Below the pieces are notes generated by a model. It made no database searches and was not told the origin of the DNA. It was given only the letters and a program-made list of their open reading frames with translations. From positions 1 through 64,000 of the forward strand of contig DASUWA010000011.1 of the NCBI GenBank assembly GCA_036378675.1: a stretch of 64,000 nucleotides of DNA. Reading direction: 5' to 3'. The translations under genes and the position numbers were made by a program. The DNA comes from Acidimicrobiales bacterium. Lineage in GTDB: Bacteria > Actinomycetota > Acidimicrobiia > Acidimicrobiales > Palsa-688. This document shows, one piece after another, positions 50,417 through 59,789 of this stretch. Position 1 is the first letter of the stretch; each line of letters begins with the position of its first letter.

Positions 50417-50839
50417 ATGCCGGAAGTGCAGGACTTCAACGCCAAGATCATCGAGGAGTTCAGGAGCAACGCCGGCAAGCTCGGTGGCGGTTTCGAAGGC
50501 GCGCCGGTACTGCTGCTGCACCACACCGGAGCGAAGAGCGGCCGTGCACGAGTGAACCCGCTCGCGTACCAGCCGGTTGGAGACGATTTCGCCATCTTCG
50601 CGTCAAGGGGTGGCGCCCCGCAGAACCCGGACTGGTACTACAACGTGCTGGCGCATCCCGATACGGAAATAGAAGTCGGGACCGACACCATCGCGGTGAC
50701 CGCCCGCGAACTGCACGGCGCCGAGCGATCCGAGATCTGGGAACGCCAGAAGACACTCATGCCGGGCTTCGCCGACTACGACCGCAAGACCGAGGGCATC
50801 CGCCAGATCCCTGTGCTGCTTCTCTCGCGGCGAAGCTGA
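50417..50839 (+). CDS. Deazaflavin (F420)-dependent nitroreductase-like protein (DDN/FDOR-A family)
   Basis: The 140-residue protein matches the split beta-barrel FDOR-A family of actinobacteria: APVLLLHHTGAKSGRARVNPLAY (F420-binding loop), FAIFASRGGAPQNPDWYYNVLAHP, IEVGTDTIAVTAREL and QIPVLLLSRR. Members use reduced F420 to reduce quinones or nitro compounds. ATG 50417 follows GTGGAGGG. It lies upstream of a dihydrodipicolinate-reductase-like gene on the same strand, with a 71-base gap. Confidence 0.9.
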   Translation: MPEVQDFNAKIIEEFRSNAGKLGGGFEGAPVLLLHHTGAKSGRARVNPLAYQPVGDDFAIFASRGGAPQNPDWYYNVLAHPDTEIEVGTDTIAVTARELHGAERSEIWERQKTLMPGFADYDRKTEGIRQIPVLLLSRRS

Positions 50840-50910
50840 GCTACACGAGACTGGGCCCGGAGCCCGTTCAGCTTGTGGAGGAAGCACCGCAAGCATTAGA
50901 GATCCGGTCC

Positions 50911-51978
50911 ATGACATTCCGAGTTATCCAGTGGGCGACCGGCGGCGTTGGTCAGGCCGCCATCCAGGGAGTCGTGCGGCATCCCGACCTGAACCTCGTG
51001 GGGTGCTGGGTGCACAGCCCGGCGAAGGCGGGCAGGGACGCTGGAGAGCTCGCCGGAATCGGCGCGATCGGCGTGCCCGCCACGAACGATGTCGACGCGA
51101 TCCTCGATATGGAAGCCGACTGCGTCGTCTACGCGCCGCTGGTGCCGGACGACGCAGAGGTTGCCAAGATCCTGCGATCCGGCAAGAACGTGGTCACTTC
51201 GGTTGGATGGGTCTACCCCGATCCGAGCCGCGTCGGTCAGTTGATTGAGGCTTGCGAGGCTGGTCGGGCGACTCTCCACGGCACCGGAATCCACCCCGGA
51301 GGGATAACGGAACGTTTCCCACTCATGGTCTCCGCTCTTTCGAACGCCGTCACGTTCGTGCGGGCCGAGGAGTTCTCAGACATCCGCACCTACAACGCCC
51401 CAGAGGTTGTCCGCCACATCATGGGCTTCGGCGGCACGCCAGCCGAGGCCCTGGACAGCCCCATGGCGGGTCTGCTTGGAGGCGGGTTCAAGCAGTCGGT
51501 GCGGATGGTTCTCAAGGAGATGGGATTCGCCGACGCGGATGAGGTAAGGACGGTCCAGGAGGTCGCGGTTGCGTCCGCCCCGATTGACTCTCCCATCGGG
51601 ACGATCGGACCCGGCCTGGTGGCGGCCCGCCGGTTCAGATGGGAAGGCGTCGTCCGCGGGCAAGTGGTAGTGGCCGCGGTGGTCAACTGGCTCATGGGCG
51701 AAAAAGACCTCGATCCGGCGTGGAACTTCGGTCCGGAAGGTGAACGGTTCGAAGTCGAGATCGTCGGCGACCCGCCGGCGCTGGTCACCTTCAAGGGCTG
51801 GCAGCCGGAAACGGTTGAGGAGGGGCTTCTGCGCAACCCGGGTGTGGTGGCGACGGCGATGCATTGTGTCAACGCGATCCCATACGTGTGCCGTGCCGAG
51901 CCGGGGATAAAGACCTACCTCGACCTTCCCTTGATCGCAGGGCGGGCCGCACCCGACCTGGCGCGCGCCGGCGCCTGA
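50911..51978 (+). CDS. Dihydrodipicolinate-reductase-like (DapB-fold) oxidoreductase
   Basis: The 355-residue protein has an N-terminal Rossmann fold (FRVIQWATGGVGQAAIQGVV, CVVYAPLVPDDAEVAKILRSGKNVVT) and a C-terminal domain beginning around GIHPGGITERFPL. This is the actinobacterial family often annotated as dihydrodipicolinate reductase or 2,4-diaminopentanoate dehydrogenase-like. True lysine biosynthesis is unlikely since the usual dapB partners are absent. ATG 50911 fits. Its 3' end overlaps that of the fused transporter gene by 64 bases in convergent orientation. Confidence 0.82.
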   Translation: MTFRVIQWATGGVGQAAIQGVVRHPDLNLVGCWVHSPAKAGRDAGELAGIGAIGVPATNDVDAILDMEADCVVYAPLVPDDAEVAKILRSGKNVVTSVGWVYPDPSRVGQLIEACEAGRATLHGTGIHPGGITERFPLMVSALSNAVTFVRAEEFSDIRTYNAPEVVRHIMGFGGTPAEALDSPMAGLLGGGFKQSVRMVLKEMGFADADEVRTVQEVAVASAPIDSPIGTIGPGLVAARRFRWEGVVRGQVVVAAVVNWLMGEKDLDPAWNFGPEGERFEVEIVGDPPALVTFKGWQPETVEEGLLRNPGVVATAMHCVNAIPYVCRAEPGIKTYLDLPLIAGRAAPDLARAGA

Positions 51979-54900
51979 CGGCGTCCCGAGCGGGCTACCG
52001 CGTCTGCGTCGGTCCCGAGATACGAAGCGATCACGTCGGGGTGCGAAAGAACCTCGTCTGGCGACCCTTCCGCGATGATGCGCCCGAGCTCCAGCGCGAT
52101 AAGCCGATCGCAGAGAGACGAGATCAACGTCATGTCGTGCTCGATAACAACGATCGAGCAACCGGTGTCGGACACAACCCGGCGCAACAATGGCGCCAGA
52201 GCCTCGGTCTCCGCCTGAGCCACACCTCCGGACGGCTCGTCAAGAAGCAGAACGTCGGGACGCTGCGCCATCACACAGGCAAGCTCGAGGATCCGACGCG
52301 TGCCGGTGGAAAGCAAGCCCGCCGGCCGGTCGCGGAAAGCCGTCAGCCCTAGCTCCTCGACCAGGTCGTCGACTCGCTCGGCGACCGCCGCCTCCGAGTC
52401 CGTTGACGCCGGCATTCTGAACGCCGCCGCGAAGGGGTCACGGTTGGCGACGTGCCGCTCGAGGGCGACCGCGATGGTTTCGGCGACTGTCAGGCTCGGA
52501 AACAAGCGGGCTTCCTGAAAGGACCTGCCGAGACCGGCCCATGCGCGTTCGTGAGGCGCCCAATCGGTGACATCCTCGCCGAATATCCGGACCCTCCCCT
52601 CGTCTGACGCGAGAAACCCGCACATGACGTCGAACAGGGTCGTCTTTCCGGCGCCGTTGTGGCCGATGAGCCCGACGACCTCTCCCCGCCGGATACTCAA
52701 GTCGACGTGGTCGACGGCAGTGATGCCACCGAACCGCTTCACCAGGTCGGCACACTCGAGAACCGAAACCGAAGTCGCCAGCTCCTCGACTTGCCCGCCG
52801 TTCGTAGTAACGGTGACCGGTCGTTGTTGATGGGCCGTCTCGCAACCGATGAACACCGCCCTCAGGAGGTCGGGCCGGTCGAGTAGATCCGCGGCCGGTC
52901 CGCTGAAACGAACCTGCCCTTTTTCCAAGAAGGTCGCGCGCTCCGCCAGAAGGAGCGCGACGTTCACCGATTGCTCGACGATCAAAACCGTGGTGCCCTG
53001 CCGGTGGATCTCCCGCACCGCGTCGAGCAGCGTCGACACAACCGTCGGCGCAAGCCCTAGTGACAATTCGTCGATGCAAAGCAGCCTTGGGCGCACCAGG
53101 AAAGCCATCGCGAGCGACAGCATCTGCTGCTCGCCCCCGGACAAGTTTCCGGCGGTCTGGGCCGAACGTTCGGAGAGAACGGGAAAAAGGTCGGTCACTC
53201 GCCGCCGAGCCTCCGTGGCGGCAGAACGATCGGCGCGCAGCGGCCAAGAAGCAACTCTGAGGTTCTCCGCGACGGTCAACGACGGGAACACGCCTCGCCC
53301 GCCCGGCATCATGGTGAGCCCCATCCGGGCTATCGCCTCGGTCGGGTGACCGGTCACGTCCGCAGTACCGAAGGCAACCCGCCCCTCGTTGGATGGGAGG
53401 AGACCGGTGACTGCACGGAGGAGGCTGGACTTTCCGGCTCCGTTGGTGCCGAGCAGGGCGACGATCTCACCCTCGCGGACGGTCAGGTCCACACCGAACA
53501 GCACCTGCATCTGGCCGTACGAAGCGCACACGTTGCGGCACTCCAGCAGCACGCGCGGATCCAGCAAATCGTCGTCGCTGGAGACCGCCAGTAGCTCCCG
53601 CGTCGCCTCGTCGGCATCCCCGCCGGTCTCGTCGACGGTGGCCCATGCGCTCGTGTCGAGCCCGCGACGGCGGGCCACCGCGACGACGAGCCGGTCGCGT
53701 GCTCGCTCGTAGAGTCCGGCGAGCCCGGAAGGCAGAACCATCAACACCACCAGCAGCCCGACTCCAGTCAAGAGCAGTTGTGCCTTGGGGAACTCGATGC
53801 CGATCCACTGGATCAGCGCGACGCCGGCGAGCGATCCACCGATCGACGACAGTCCTCCGATCACGACCATCGAGAAGACCGTGATGCTGTCAACCGGCTG
53901 GAAGGTTTGGTAGCCGACGCCGCCGAGTATCACGACGTAGAGGGCACCGGCCGCACCCGCGATCACTCCTGCAACCGTGAAGGCCATCAGTCGGGTTCGG
54001 GCTGTCGGGATGGCAGCAGCCTCGGCGGCGCGGATGTTGTCGCGGGTGGCGAGAATCACCCGTCCCGAACGCGCTGCACGGATGCCTCGCGCCAGAACGA
54101 TCGACAGTGCAAGGACGCCGAGGCACAACAGGTAGACGTCGCCCTCACCGTGTAGCGGAAACCGCTTCCAGAGCACCGGCCTGACCACCGACGACGGCAG
54201 TTGTTTGGCGAAGTTGGTCGGATTGAAGAAGAAATCGTTCGCTGCGACTGCGAACGCGAGAGTGGTCACCGCCAGGTAGAGCCCCCGGACGCGAAGTGCG
54301 GGGAGGCCGAGCACCACGGCAACGACAGCGGCGGCCACGCAGGCAGCGGCCATCGAGAGAAAGAAGTCAAGATCGAAGTGCATCATCAGATCGCCCGCCA
54401 CGACGGCGCCGACTCCGACGAGGGCGAACTGCCCGAGGCTTATGGTGCCGGTCCACCCCGATAACACCACGAGAGACAGCGCGGCCAGGGCGAAGACCAA
54501 CCCGATGCTGACCTGGTCGAGGCGACCGGGCGATACAAACGCCGGAAGCGTGAGCAGAACCGCCGCTAATGCCATGAGCGCTATGCCTTTTGCGGCCCTC
54601 ACTTCCGGAAGGGTCCGAAGGTAAGACGCTATGGGCCGAAGATCCCCGATCGCCGACCACGACGAGTCGTCGGATGTTTCCGCGCGGTTCTCGGAGCGAT
54701 GCTGAAGCAGCAGGGCTATGAGGATCACGCCGAGGAACAGGGGCGTCTCGACGGACTGCTTCGACACGTCGAGCCGGACGACCGATTCCATGACGCCAAG
54801 GACGACAGCTGCGACGAACGCGACAACGAGCGAATCCATTCTCGCGACCACAGCCGCAGCCAGGGGCGGCAGCAGGATCGCGGGTCCCGCAGCTGCGTCC

Positions 54901-55688
54901 AGAGGCACTCCCGCCCGGGGCGCTTGCAGAATCACCGCGAGCGCGGCCACCACCCCACCAAGCGTCCACACTCCGAGAAGCAGGCGCCTCGCGGGAATCG
55001 CGAGAAGTCGCGCCCGGTCCGGGTTGTCGGCGATCGCGCGCACCGCCCTGCCAGCGTCGGTGGCGAGCAGCCACCACGAGACGGCGACGACCACCAGCGG
55101 CACAACAGCCACGACGACGAGGTCGTTGCCGTTGAACAGGACCGGCTTGATCTCGGTGTGCACGGCCGACAGGCCCGTCTGGAAAGAGGCAATCAACGCC
55201 GGCCCGTGGAACCACCGAGGGACGTACAGCCCGATCCCGCCGAGCAGTTGCGCCAGCCCGATGCTCGCAACCGTCAACACCAGTCTCGGCGACTTCGAAA
55301 AGCGCCAGTTGATCAACGCGCCGACACCGAACCCGACCACCGCGCCGATCAGCAGCGAGAAGAGTACGACGACGGACCACGGCCAGCGGTGCGAGAGATA
55401 GATCGACGCACCGATTCCAGCCGGCAGCCCGCCCATCGCGCCGTAGGAGAAGTTGATCGCCCGGGTGACCTTGAAGGTCAGAACCAGGCCGAGGGCGAGG
55501 AGACCATTGAGGCTCCCGTACAGCACCCCGTATAGGACGGTGCCCAGGGGAACCTCGTGAGGAACGACCCGGGTCAGAATCAGCAGGCCGCCCACGCCCG
55601 CCGCTGCGAGGATCCGCCAGTCAGTTATGCGGTCAGCGAGCCGGTCGACGTTGCGGTCCTTTGTCAGCCGTGCGGTCATGCGGTTCAT
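51915..55688 (-). CDS. Fused four-domain branched-chain-amino-acid-type ABC transporter (LivH-LivM-LivF-LivG)
   Basis: One open frame of 1257 residues carries every membrane and ATPase part of a Liv-type importer in order: a LivH permease (about 25-335), a LivM permease (about 365-665), an ATPase resembling LivF (about 715-945; Walker A GTNGAGKS 747-754, signature LSGGE 849-853, Walker B LLCIDE 869-874) and an ATPase resembling LivG (about 975-1230; Walker A GHNGAGKT 1009-1016, signature LSTGT 1126-1130, Walker B VLLLDE 1146-1151). In most bacteria these are four genes. ATG 55688 overlaps the binding-protein stop in ATGA. The frame is open upstream to 57026, but that part is the antisense of the binding-protein gene. 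Confidence 0.93.
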   Translation of the reverse strand: MNRMTARLTKDRNVDRLADRITDWRILAAAGVGGLLILTRVVPHEVPLGTVLYGVLYGSLNGLLALGLVLTFKVTRAINFSYGAMGGLPAGIGASIYLSHRWPWSVVVLFSLLIGAVVGFGVGALINWRFSKSPRLVLTVASIGLAQLLGGIGLYVPRWFHGPALIASFQTGLSAVHTEIKPVLFNGNDLVVVAVVPLVVVAVSWWLLATDAGRAVRAIADNPDRARLLAIPARRLLLGVWTLGGVVAALAVILQAPRAGVPLDAAAGPAILLPPLAAAVVARMDSLVVAFVAAVVLGVMESVVRLDVSKQSVETPLFLGVILIALLLQHRSENRAETSDDSSWSAIGDLRPIASYLRTLPEVRAAKGIALMALAAVLLTLPAFVSPGRLDQVSIGLVFALAALSLVVLSGWTGTISLGQFALVGVGAVVAGDLMMHFDLDFFLSMAAACVAAAVVAVVLGLPALRVRGLYLAVTTLAFAVAANDFFFNPTNFAKQLPSSVVRPVLWKRFPLHGEGDVYLLCLGVLALSIVLARGIRAARSGRVILATRDNIRAAEAAAIPTARTRLMAFTVAGVIAGAAGALYVVILGGVGYQTFQPVDSITVFSMVVIGGLSSIGGSLAGVALIQWIGIEFPKAQLLLTGVGLLVVLMVLPSGLAGLYERARDRLVVAVARRRGLDTSAWATVDETGGDADEATRELLAVSSDDDLLDPRVLLECRNVCASYGQMQVLFGVDLTVREGEIVALLGTNGAGKSSLLRAVTGLLPSNEGRVAFGTADVTGHPTEAIARMGLTMMPGGRGVFPSLTVAENLRVASWPLRADRSAATEARRRVTDLFPVLSERSAQTAGNLSGGEQQMLSLAMAFLVRPRLLCIDELSLGLAPTVVSTLLDAVREIHRQGTTVLIVEQSVNVALLLAERATFLEKGQVRFSGPAADLLDRPDLLRAVFIGCETAHQQRPVTVTTNGGQVEELATSVSVLECADLVKRFGGITAVDHVDLSIRRGEVVGLIGHNGAGKTTLFDVMCGFLASDEGRVRIFGEDVTDWAPHERAWAGLGRSFQEARLFPSLTVAETIAVALERHVANRDPFAAAFRMPASTDSEAAVAERVDDLVEELGLTAFRDRPAGLLSTGTRRILELACVMAQRPDVLLLDEPSGGVAQAETEALAPLLRRVVSDTGCSIVVIEHDMTLISSLCDRLIALELGRIIAEGSPDEVLSHPDVIASYLGTDADAVARSGRRQAPARARSGAARPAIKGRSR

Positions 55689-57403
55689 TGGGGGCCGTTG
55701 GGGAACACCGGCGGCGGTCCGGTGGGAGTGGTGGCCGGCGTGTAGTAGGTCGAGCCGAGCACCCACGAACCCTGCTCCTGATCGAAGCTCGACATCGCCT
55801 TCGGGTTCCACCATTCGAACCGGTATGAATGCTGCGGCGTCCAGTACGCGGCGCCGTTGATGTTGAAGGTCCAGGGCCCGTATTCGCCGTTCCCGCCGCC
55901 GTAGTTCCACAGCCCCTTCTCGAAGTTGAGCGGCGTGAGGTTCGGACCGGCTTCTTGGATCCCCAGCGCGAGGATGTAGAGATCCTCGTACAGGATGTCC
56001 ACGATGTGTGCCGGGGGGTTGCCCGGGTCGACCGACTTCGCGGCGAAGTATCCGAGCGATCCACCGTAGGGGGGAACGTCGCCGTTGTTGGAGACCCCCA
56101 TGGCGTGGGACCAGACCGCCTGGTTGAAGAGCTGGGCGACCAGGTCGATGTCCGTGAACGCAGCGCCGATGTTCAGCCACTCGGGCTCGTAGTGTGCGTT
56201 TTCGAGGTCGCCCGTGAGATATACGAGGGTGATCGGATCGCAACCGCATCCGATGGTCGTGATGCCATCGTTGACGATCTGCTGCTCGAGGCTCGCAGCC
56301 TCCTGGGACAGCTGCGAAAGATCGAGCGTGTAGGTGAGATTGGCGGCTGCCGGATGTCCGGCAGCAGCCATAGCGTCGAGCACCCGGTGCGCGCACTGCT
56401 GGTAGGCGGGGTTGTCGGGGGCGATGATGGCCGACTTTCGCGGTTGCCCGTTGCGGACCCCGGTGCCTGCCCACGTGACGTTCTGCGTGGCCATGTCGCG
56501 AACCGAGATCGCAGCGCCCTCGTCGGAGAGGTCGGTGCAGCTCGGGAAAAAGCTCCATCCGTATGGAGCGTGCTGCTGAAACCACTCCTGCGACATGTAA
56601 GGAACTCCGATGTTGACGACGCGCTGGGCGGAGAGCGCTTCCGCGTACGGTTGCGACAGGGCGCTGATGTCGCCGAACGCATGCATGGTGTCTGCAACGT
56701 GGATCGCGTCCGACTGCGCCGCGGCTTGGCCGCCGCCTGTGATCTCCTGGCCGAGCTGGCCCTGCCCGTTGTACTGCTGCAGAACCATCTTGCGGCCGTA
56801 GAACTGGAAGTGCAGGTTGAAGTAGGCCACCAGATCCGACAGCGTCCTCTCGACCGACTGGGGTGAGTCGGCGAACCGGCTGGCGTTGTACTTCCCCGCG
56901 ATCTGCTGGATCGCTTGTTGCGCGCTCGACACGTTGTCCGCAGGTATCCGGTAACTGACGGTGATGGTGCTGGCAGTGACTCCCAGGCTGGTCGCTCCCC
57001 CGTTCCCTCCCGAGAACTGCACGCACGGCGGAGCGTAAGGATCACCTTGCACCTGCCGGCCGGCACACGCGGTCACAACCGGCGGGGCGTTCCCGCTTAC
57101 TCCAGCATGGGCGGTTATGGCTGACCCAGAGGTGCCGGAGCCGCCGGCGGTGCTGCCGCCAACGGTCGCTGCCCCCTGCGACGACCCTGACACCGGAAGC
57201 CCGGTTGCCGCTCCGGGACCCTGTCCGCTACCGGAACCGGCTCCGGCGCTGACGTTCTGCTCGGGCGCCACCGTGGGGACGAGCAACGCCATCAGAAGGA
57301 ATGCCGCTCCGATGACCAGGGCGGGTCCGTAGCCAAGAAGGAGCCTCCTGTCCGAAGGACGCAGGACGCGGGGCTGCCGATCGGTCGTGTCGCCGTCGGT
57401 CAT
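55685..57403 (-). CDS. Membrane-anchored periplasmic-binding protein (LivJ-like, Peripla_BP_6)
   Basis: The 572-residue protein has one N-terminal transmembrane anchor (about 23-45: LLLGYGPALVIGAAFLLMALLVP) and a Gly/Ser-rich linker. A long binding domain starts near ITVSYRIPADNVSSA and includes NIGVPYMSQEWF, TDLSDEGAAISVRDMA and ITTIGCGCDPITLVYLTG. The branched-chain amino-acid binding fold is recognised, but the extra N-terminal anchor and size (typical members have about 400 residues) are unusual. It overlaps the secreted-protein stop by ATGA at 57403-57400 and the transporter start by ATGA at 55688-55685, so it is the middle gene of a three-gene unit. Confidence 0.88.
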   Translation of the reverse strand: MTDGDTTDRQPRVLRPSDRRLLLGYGPALVIGAAFLLMALLVPTVAPEQNVSAGAGSGSGQGPGAATGLPVSGSSQGAATVGGSTAGGSGTSGSAITAHAGVSGNAPPVVTACAGRQVQGDPYAPPCVQFSGGNGGATSLGVTASTITVSYRIPADNVSSAQQAIQQIAGKYNASRFADSPQSVERTLSDLVAYFNLHFQFYGRKMVLQQYNGQGQLGQEITGGGQAAAQSDAIHVADTMHAFGDISALSQPYAEALSAQRVVNIGVPYMSQEWFQQHAPYGWSFFPSCTDLSDEGAAISVRDMATQNVTWAGTGVRNGQPRKSAIIAPDNPAYQQCAHRVLDAMAAAGHPAAANLTYTLDLSQLSQEAASLEQQIVNDGITTIGCGCDPITLVYLTGDLENAHYEPEWLNIGAAFTDIDLVAQLFNQAVWSHAMGVSNNGDVPPYGGSLGYFAAKSVDPGNPPAHIVDILYEDLYILALGIQEAGPNLTPLNFEKGLWNYGGGNGEYGPWTFNINGAAYWTPQHSYRFEWWNPKAMSSFDQEQGSWVLGSTYYTPATTPTGPPPVFPNGPQ

Positions 57404-58917
57404 GCCCGAAGCCTCCTGCGGCGCCGGCGAGGGCGCGGTTGGCGATGGCCGTAGACCGCGTCAGCTGCGAGCAACCCGCTTCCCAGGAGGACCACCGCGA
57501 CCGCAGCAACGGAAGCCAGGCCGCGCCAGCAGCCCGAGCCACCCCGGGGGCTGATGGTGACGCACTTGACCAAGCCGACCGTTCGGACGGATTGTTGAGA
57601 TCCCCCGCTGCGCGGAGCTGCTGCGGAGGACCCTGTCGCCGGCGTGGCGGCCTGGTAGCTCGGCAAGTTCGGCATGCTCGGCGGCGAAGGCCCCGAGCCG
57701 GGGGCGGTGAGGGGAAGGCCAGAGAACCCGGATGGTGGAAGAGGCGTCGCTGAGGGCGAACCGGCGAAGTCGAAGGGGTTCGTAAACGATGGCGCTGCCA
57801 ATGTGTCCGCGCTCGCCCCTCCGAAGAACAGGTCCACCGCGCCTGCCCCCTCGAGGCTGGACATGAGAAGCGTGAGACCCGTTTCTGGAACTGTCGAGAG
57901 CTGCCCGAGAAGATTCTTCAATTGCGAGCAGTCGGCGCCGTGGGTCACTTGCCCGTTCAAGGCGTTGATGACCTGAGTGAGGGGCCCGACTGCGGGGCTG
58001 GCGAGTTGGTTGTCGAGTGCCGACCCGCTGAAGTGGACCTGGAGTGGACTCATCGACACCGCTCCTGTTCCTGGATCGACCGACTCGGCCGGGAGCGAAA
58101 TCGTCACTCCCAGCATCGCGAGAAGTCCGTTCACCCCGGCCAGAGCGGTCCCGATCGGAACGGTTCCGGGGATGGTTATCGGGATCCCCCCAAGCCCTAC
58201 GACCGTGATCGACGAGTAGCCGAAGGTGGCCTTGTTGGTGGGTTCGGAATTGCCGCGCTGTTGCGAGGCGCTCCACTTCAGCCCGTCGATGACTACCTTG
58301 CCGCCCAGAAGGCCCACGTCCTCGGCTACGGACGCGCTCGCGTTTTGCGCCTGTCCGTCCACGTAGTGAACCTCCGACTGCGCAATACCTTCGACGTGCA
58401 CGACGCCGGGGACGTCCTGAGTCACCGGGTACGTGCGTGCTTCTGCCGACTCCGGCTTGACGGACACGCTTACATGCTCCGTGCCGGAGCCCGGCGGCGT
58501 CTTGACCCCCGGGAACAACTGAGCCTGAGTCGTGGCGCTGGACGGACCGTTCGCCGAGTCGGCGCTGAGCGGCTGCGGCTGCTGCTTCAGCGTGATGGCC
58601 TGGCCGCAGATAGGGCTCGACGCGACGGCGTAGCCGAGGCCGCCGAGATTGACCAGTGCTGAGGTGGCCTGCGTTTCTGACTGGTCGTACGCGGAGTAGG
58701 CCTGGCCGATCGTGCTGGTCAGGTACACGCCGCTCGAGGACGGCGAGGTGCCCACCACCGCGGAGTTGGCGGACGCCTCCCAGGCTTGGACGCTTCCTTC
58801 TGCCTGAGCGCCGGGAATGGCGACCTGAGACAGGACCAGTCCTGCGACACCGGCCAAAACGACGCCCACTGCCCTGCGCCGTCCCCCCATCGCGTTGGTG
58901 CCGATCTCCACGCTCAT
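57400..58917 (-). CDS. Secreted surface protein with C-terminal membrane anchor
   Basis: The 505-residue protein has an N-terminal signal peptide (RRRAVGVVLAGVAGLVL, cleaving near GAQAEG; the twin-arginine look could suggest Tat export). The middle is Ser/Thr/Gly rich with repeating strands (SVQAWEASANSAVVG, GGIPITIPGTVPIG) and a Pro-rich stretch. The C terminus is a hydrophobic helix followed by a very basic tail (LASVAAVAVVLLGSGLLAA, then arginine-rich), like a surface anchor that stops in the membrane. No LPXTG is seen. ATG 58917 follows GGGGGG. The frame extends to 59001 but is not convincing there. It heads the operon before the binding protein and fused transporter. Confidence 0.72.
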   Translation of the reverse strand: MSVEIGTNAMGGRRRAVGVVLAGVAGLVLSQVAIPGAQAEGSVQAWEASANSAVVGTSPSSSGVYLTSTIGQAYSAYDQSETQATSALVNLGGLGYAVASSPICGQAITLKQQPQPLSADSANGPSSATTQAQLFPGVKTPPGSGTEHVSVSVKPESAEARTYPVTQDVPGVVHVEGIAQSEVHYVDGQAQNASASVAEDVGLLGGKVVIDGLKWSASQQRGNSEPTNKATFGYSSITVVGLGGIPITIPGTVPIGTALAGVNGLLAMLGVTISLPAESVDPGTGAVSMSPLQVHFSGSALDNQLASPAVGPLTQVINALNGQVTHGADCSQLKNLLGQLSTVPETGLTLLMSSLEGAGAVDLFFGGASADTLAAPSFTNPFDFAGSPSATPLPPSGFSGLPLTAPGSGPSPPSMPNLPSYQAATPATGSSAAAPRSGGSQQSVRTVGLVKCVTISPRGGSGCWRGLASVAAVAVVLLGSGLLAADAVYGHRQPRPRRRRRRLRA

Positions 58918-59042
58918 CCCCCCAGCGGCCGAACCAGAACACCGCCGGGCCGGATCGACACCGACGGAATACAGGCTTCGGGAAAAGGTTAGCCGGGCCA
59001 AATCTGACCTATCCCGTCACACCGCCTCCATACCGTGGAACC

Positions 59043-59789
59043 ATGGGATACCGCGGAAAGCTGTCTGAGCAGGCAAGGGCGCGCGAACTGCGCACGCAGG
59101 CCTGGACGCTCGCGGACATCGCCTCCGAGCTAGGAGTCGCGAAGTCTTCGGTGTCCCTTTGGGTTCGGGATGTGGAGTTCACGCCGGAACCTCGACGCGC
59201 TGCTCGCCGGCGTGGGCCGAACATCCTCCAGCGGCGCAAGGCGGACGAGATCGAGCGGCTGAAGATCGAGGGGCTCCTGCGGCTCGGGAGCTTGAGTGAG
59301 CAGGCGTTTCTGGCTGCCGGGGCGGCGCTCTATGCCGGCGAGGGAGCCAAGAAGGATGGGAACGTCCTTTTCGCCAACAGCGATCCACGAATCGTTGCCT
59401 TCCACTGTGAATGGCTGCGGTGTTTCTTTGCCGTCGATGAGCGGCGCCTAACAGCCCGTGTCTACCTTCACGAAGGTCTCGACCTAGCCGCCGCTCAAGT
59501 GTTCTGGTCGAACATAACCGGAATACCTTTGGCGCAGTTCCGGAAGCCATACCGAGCCCGTGCCGACGCAACAATCCGTCGCAACAAGCACGAACACGGT
59601 TGTGTCTATGTCCGTTATTGCAGCAGCGAGATGCATCGGGCGATAATGGGGCTGATCGACGCTCTGCTATCGTCGAATGGACATTCCGGGGTAGCTCAAT
59701 CGGCAGAGCGACGGCCTGTTAAGCCGCTGGTTGTGGGTCCGAGTCCCACCCCCGGAGCACCGGTGGACCAGCGACTATTCGTCGTGTAA
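59043..59789 (+). CDS. HTH protein with LAGLIDADG-like core; frame runs through tRNA-Asn
   Basis: The 248-residue frame has a helix-turn-helix ([20 protein letters not shown]) and a core ([57 protein letters not shown]) that distantly resembles LAGLIDADG homing-endonuclease folds. After about residue 212 the frame continues into the tRNA-Asn gene and reads [20 protein letters not shown], the usual translated tRNA signature. It ends only at 59789, inside the 3' end of rpoD. Its natural end was probably lost at the tRNA. ATG 59043 is the start, and the frame to 58656 is a shadow of the secreted-protein gene. I am unsure of the exact function. Confidence 0.62.
   Translation: MGYRGKLSEQARARELRTQAWTLADIASELGVAKSSVSLWVRDVEFTPEPRRAARRRGPNILQRRKADEIERLKIEGLLRLGSLSEQAFLAAGAALYAGEGAKKDGNVLFANSDPRIVAFHCEWLRCFFAVDERRLTARVYLHEGLDLAAAQVFWSNITGIPLAQFRKPYRARADATIRRNKHEHGCVYVRYCSSEMHRAIMGLIDALLSSNGHSGVAQSAERRPVKPLVVGPSPTPGAPVDQRLFVV
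59685..59757 (+). tRNA. tRNA-Asn (GTT)
   Basis: The acceptor strand TCCGGGG pairs with CCCCGGA (59750-59756). The D arm GCTC/GAGC, anticodon loop CTGTTAA (anticodon GTT at positions 34-36) and T arm GTGGG/TCCGAGT/CCCAC are all present. CCA is not encoded. The gene lies within the 3' part of the overlapping HTH protein frame and upstream of the convergent rpoD gene. Confidence 0.95.

Noticed and set aside
53778-55535. Plus-strand frames opposite the fused transporter (up to 278 codons)
   Set aside because: Asp/His/Arg-rich antisense shadows; no homology to known families.
55689-57026. N-terminal extension of the fused transporter frame up to 57026
   Set aside because: This part is the antisense-phase shadow of the binding-protein gene; ATGA overlap, conserved Liv start and lack of homology place the start at 55688.
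58656-59042. Upstream extension of the HTH/LAGLIDADG-like frame
   Set aside because: It overlaps the secreted-protein gene on the other strand and has no homology; ATG 59043 starts the conserved helix.
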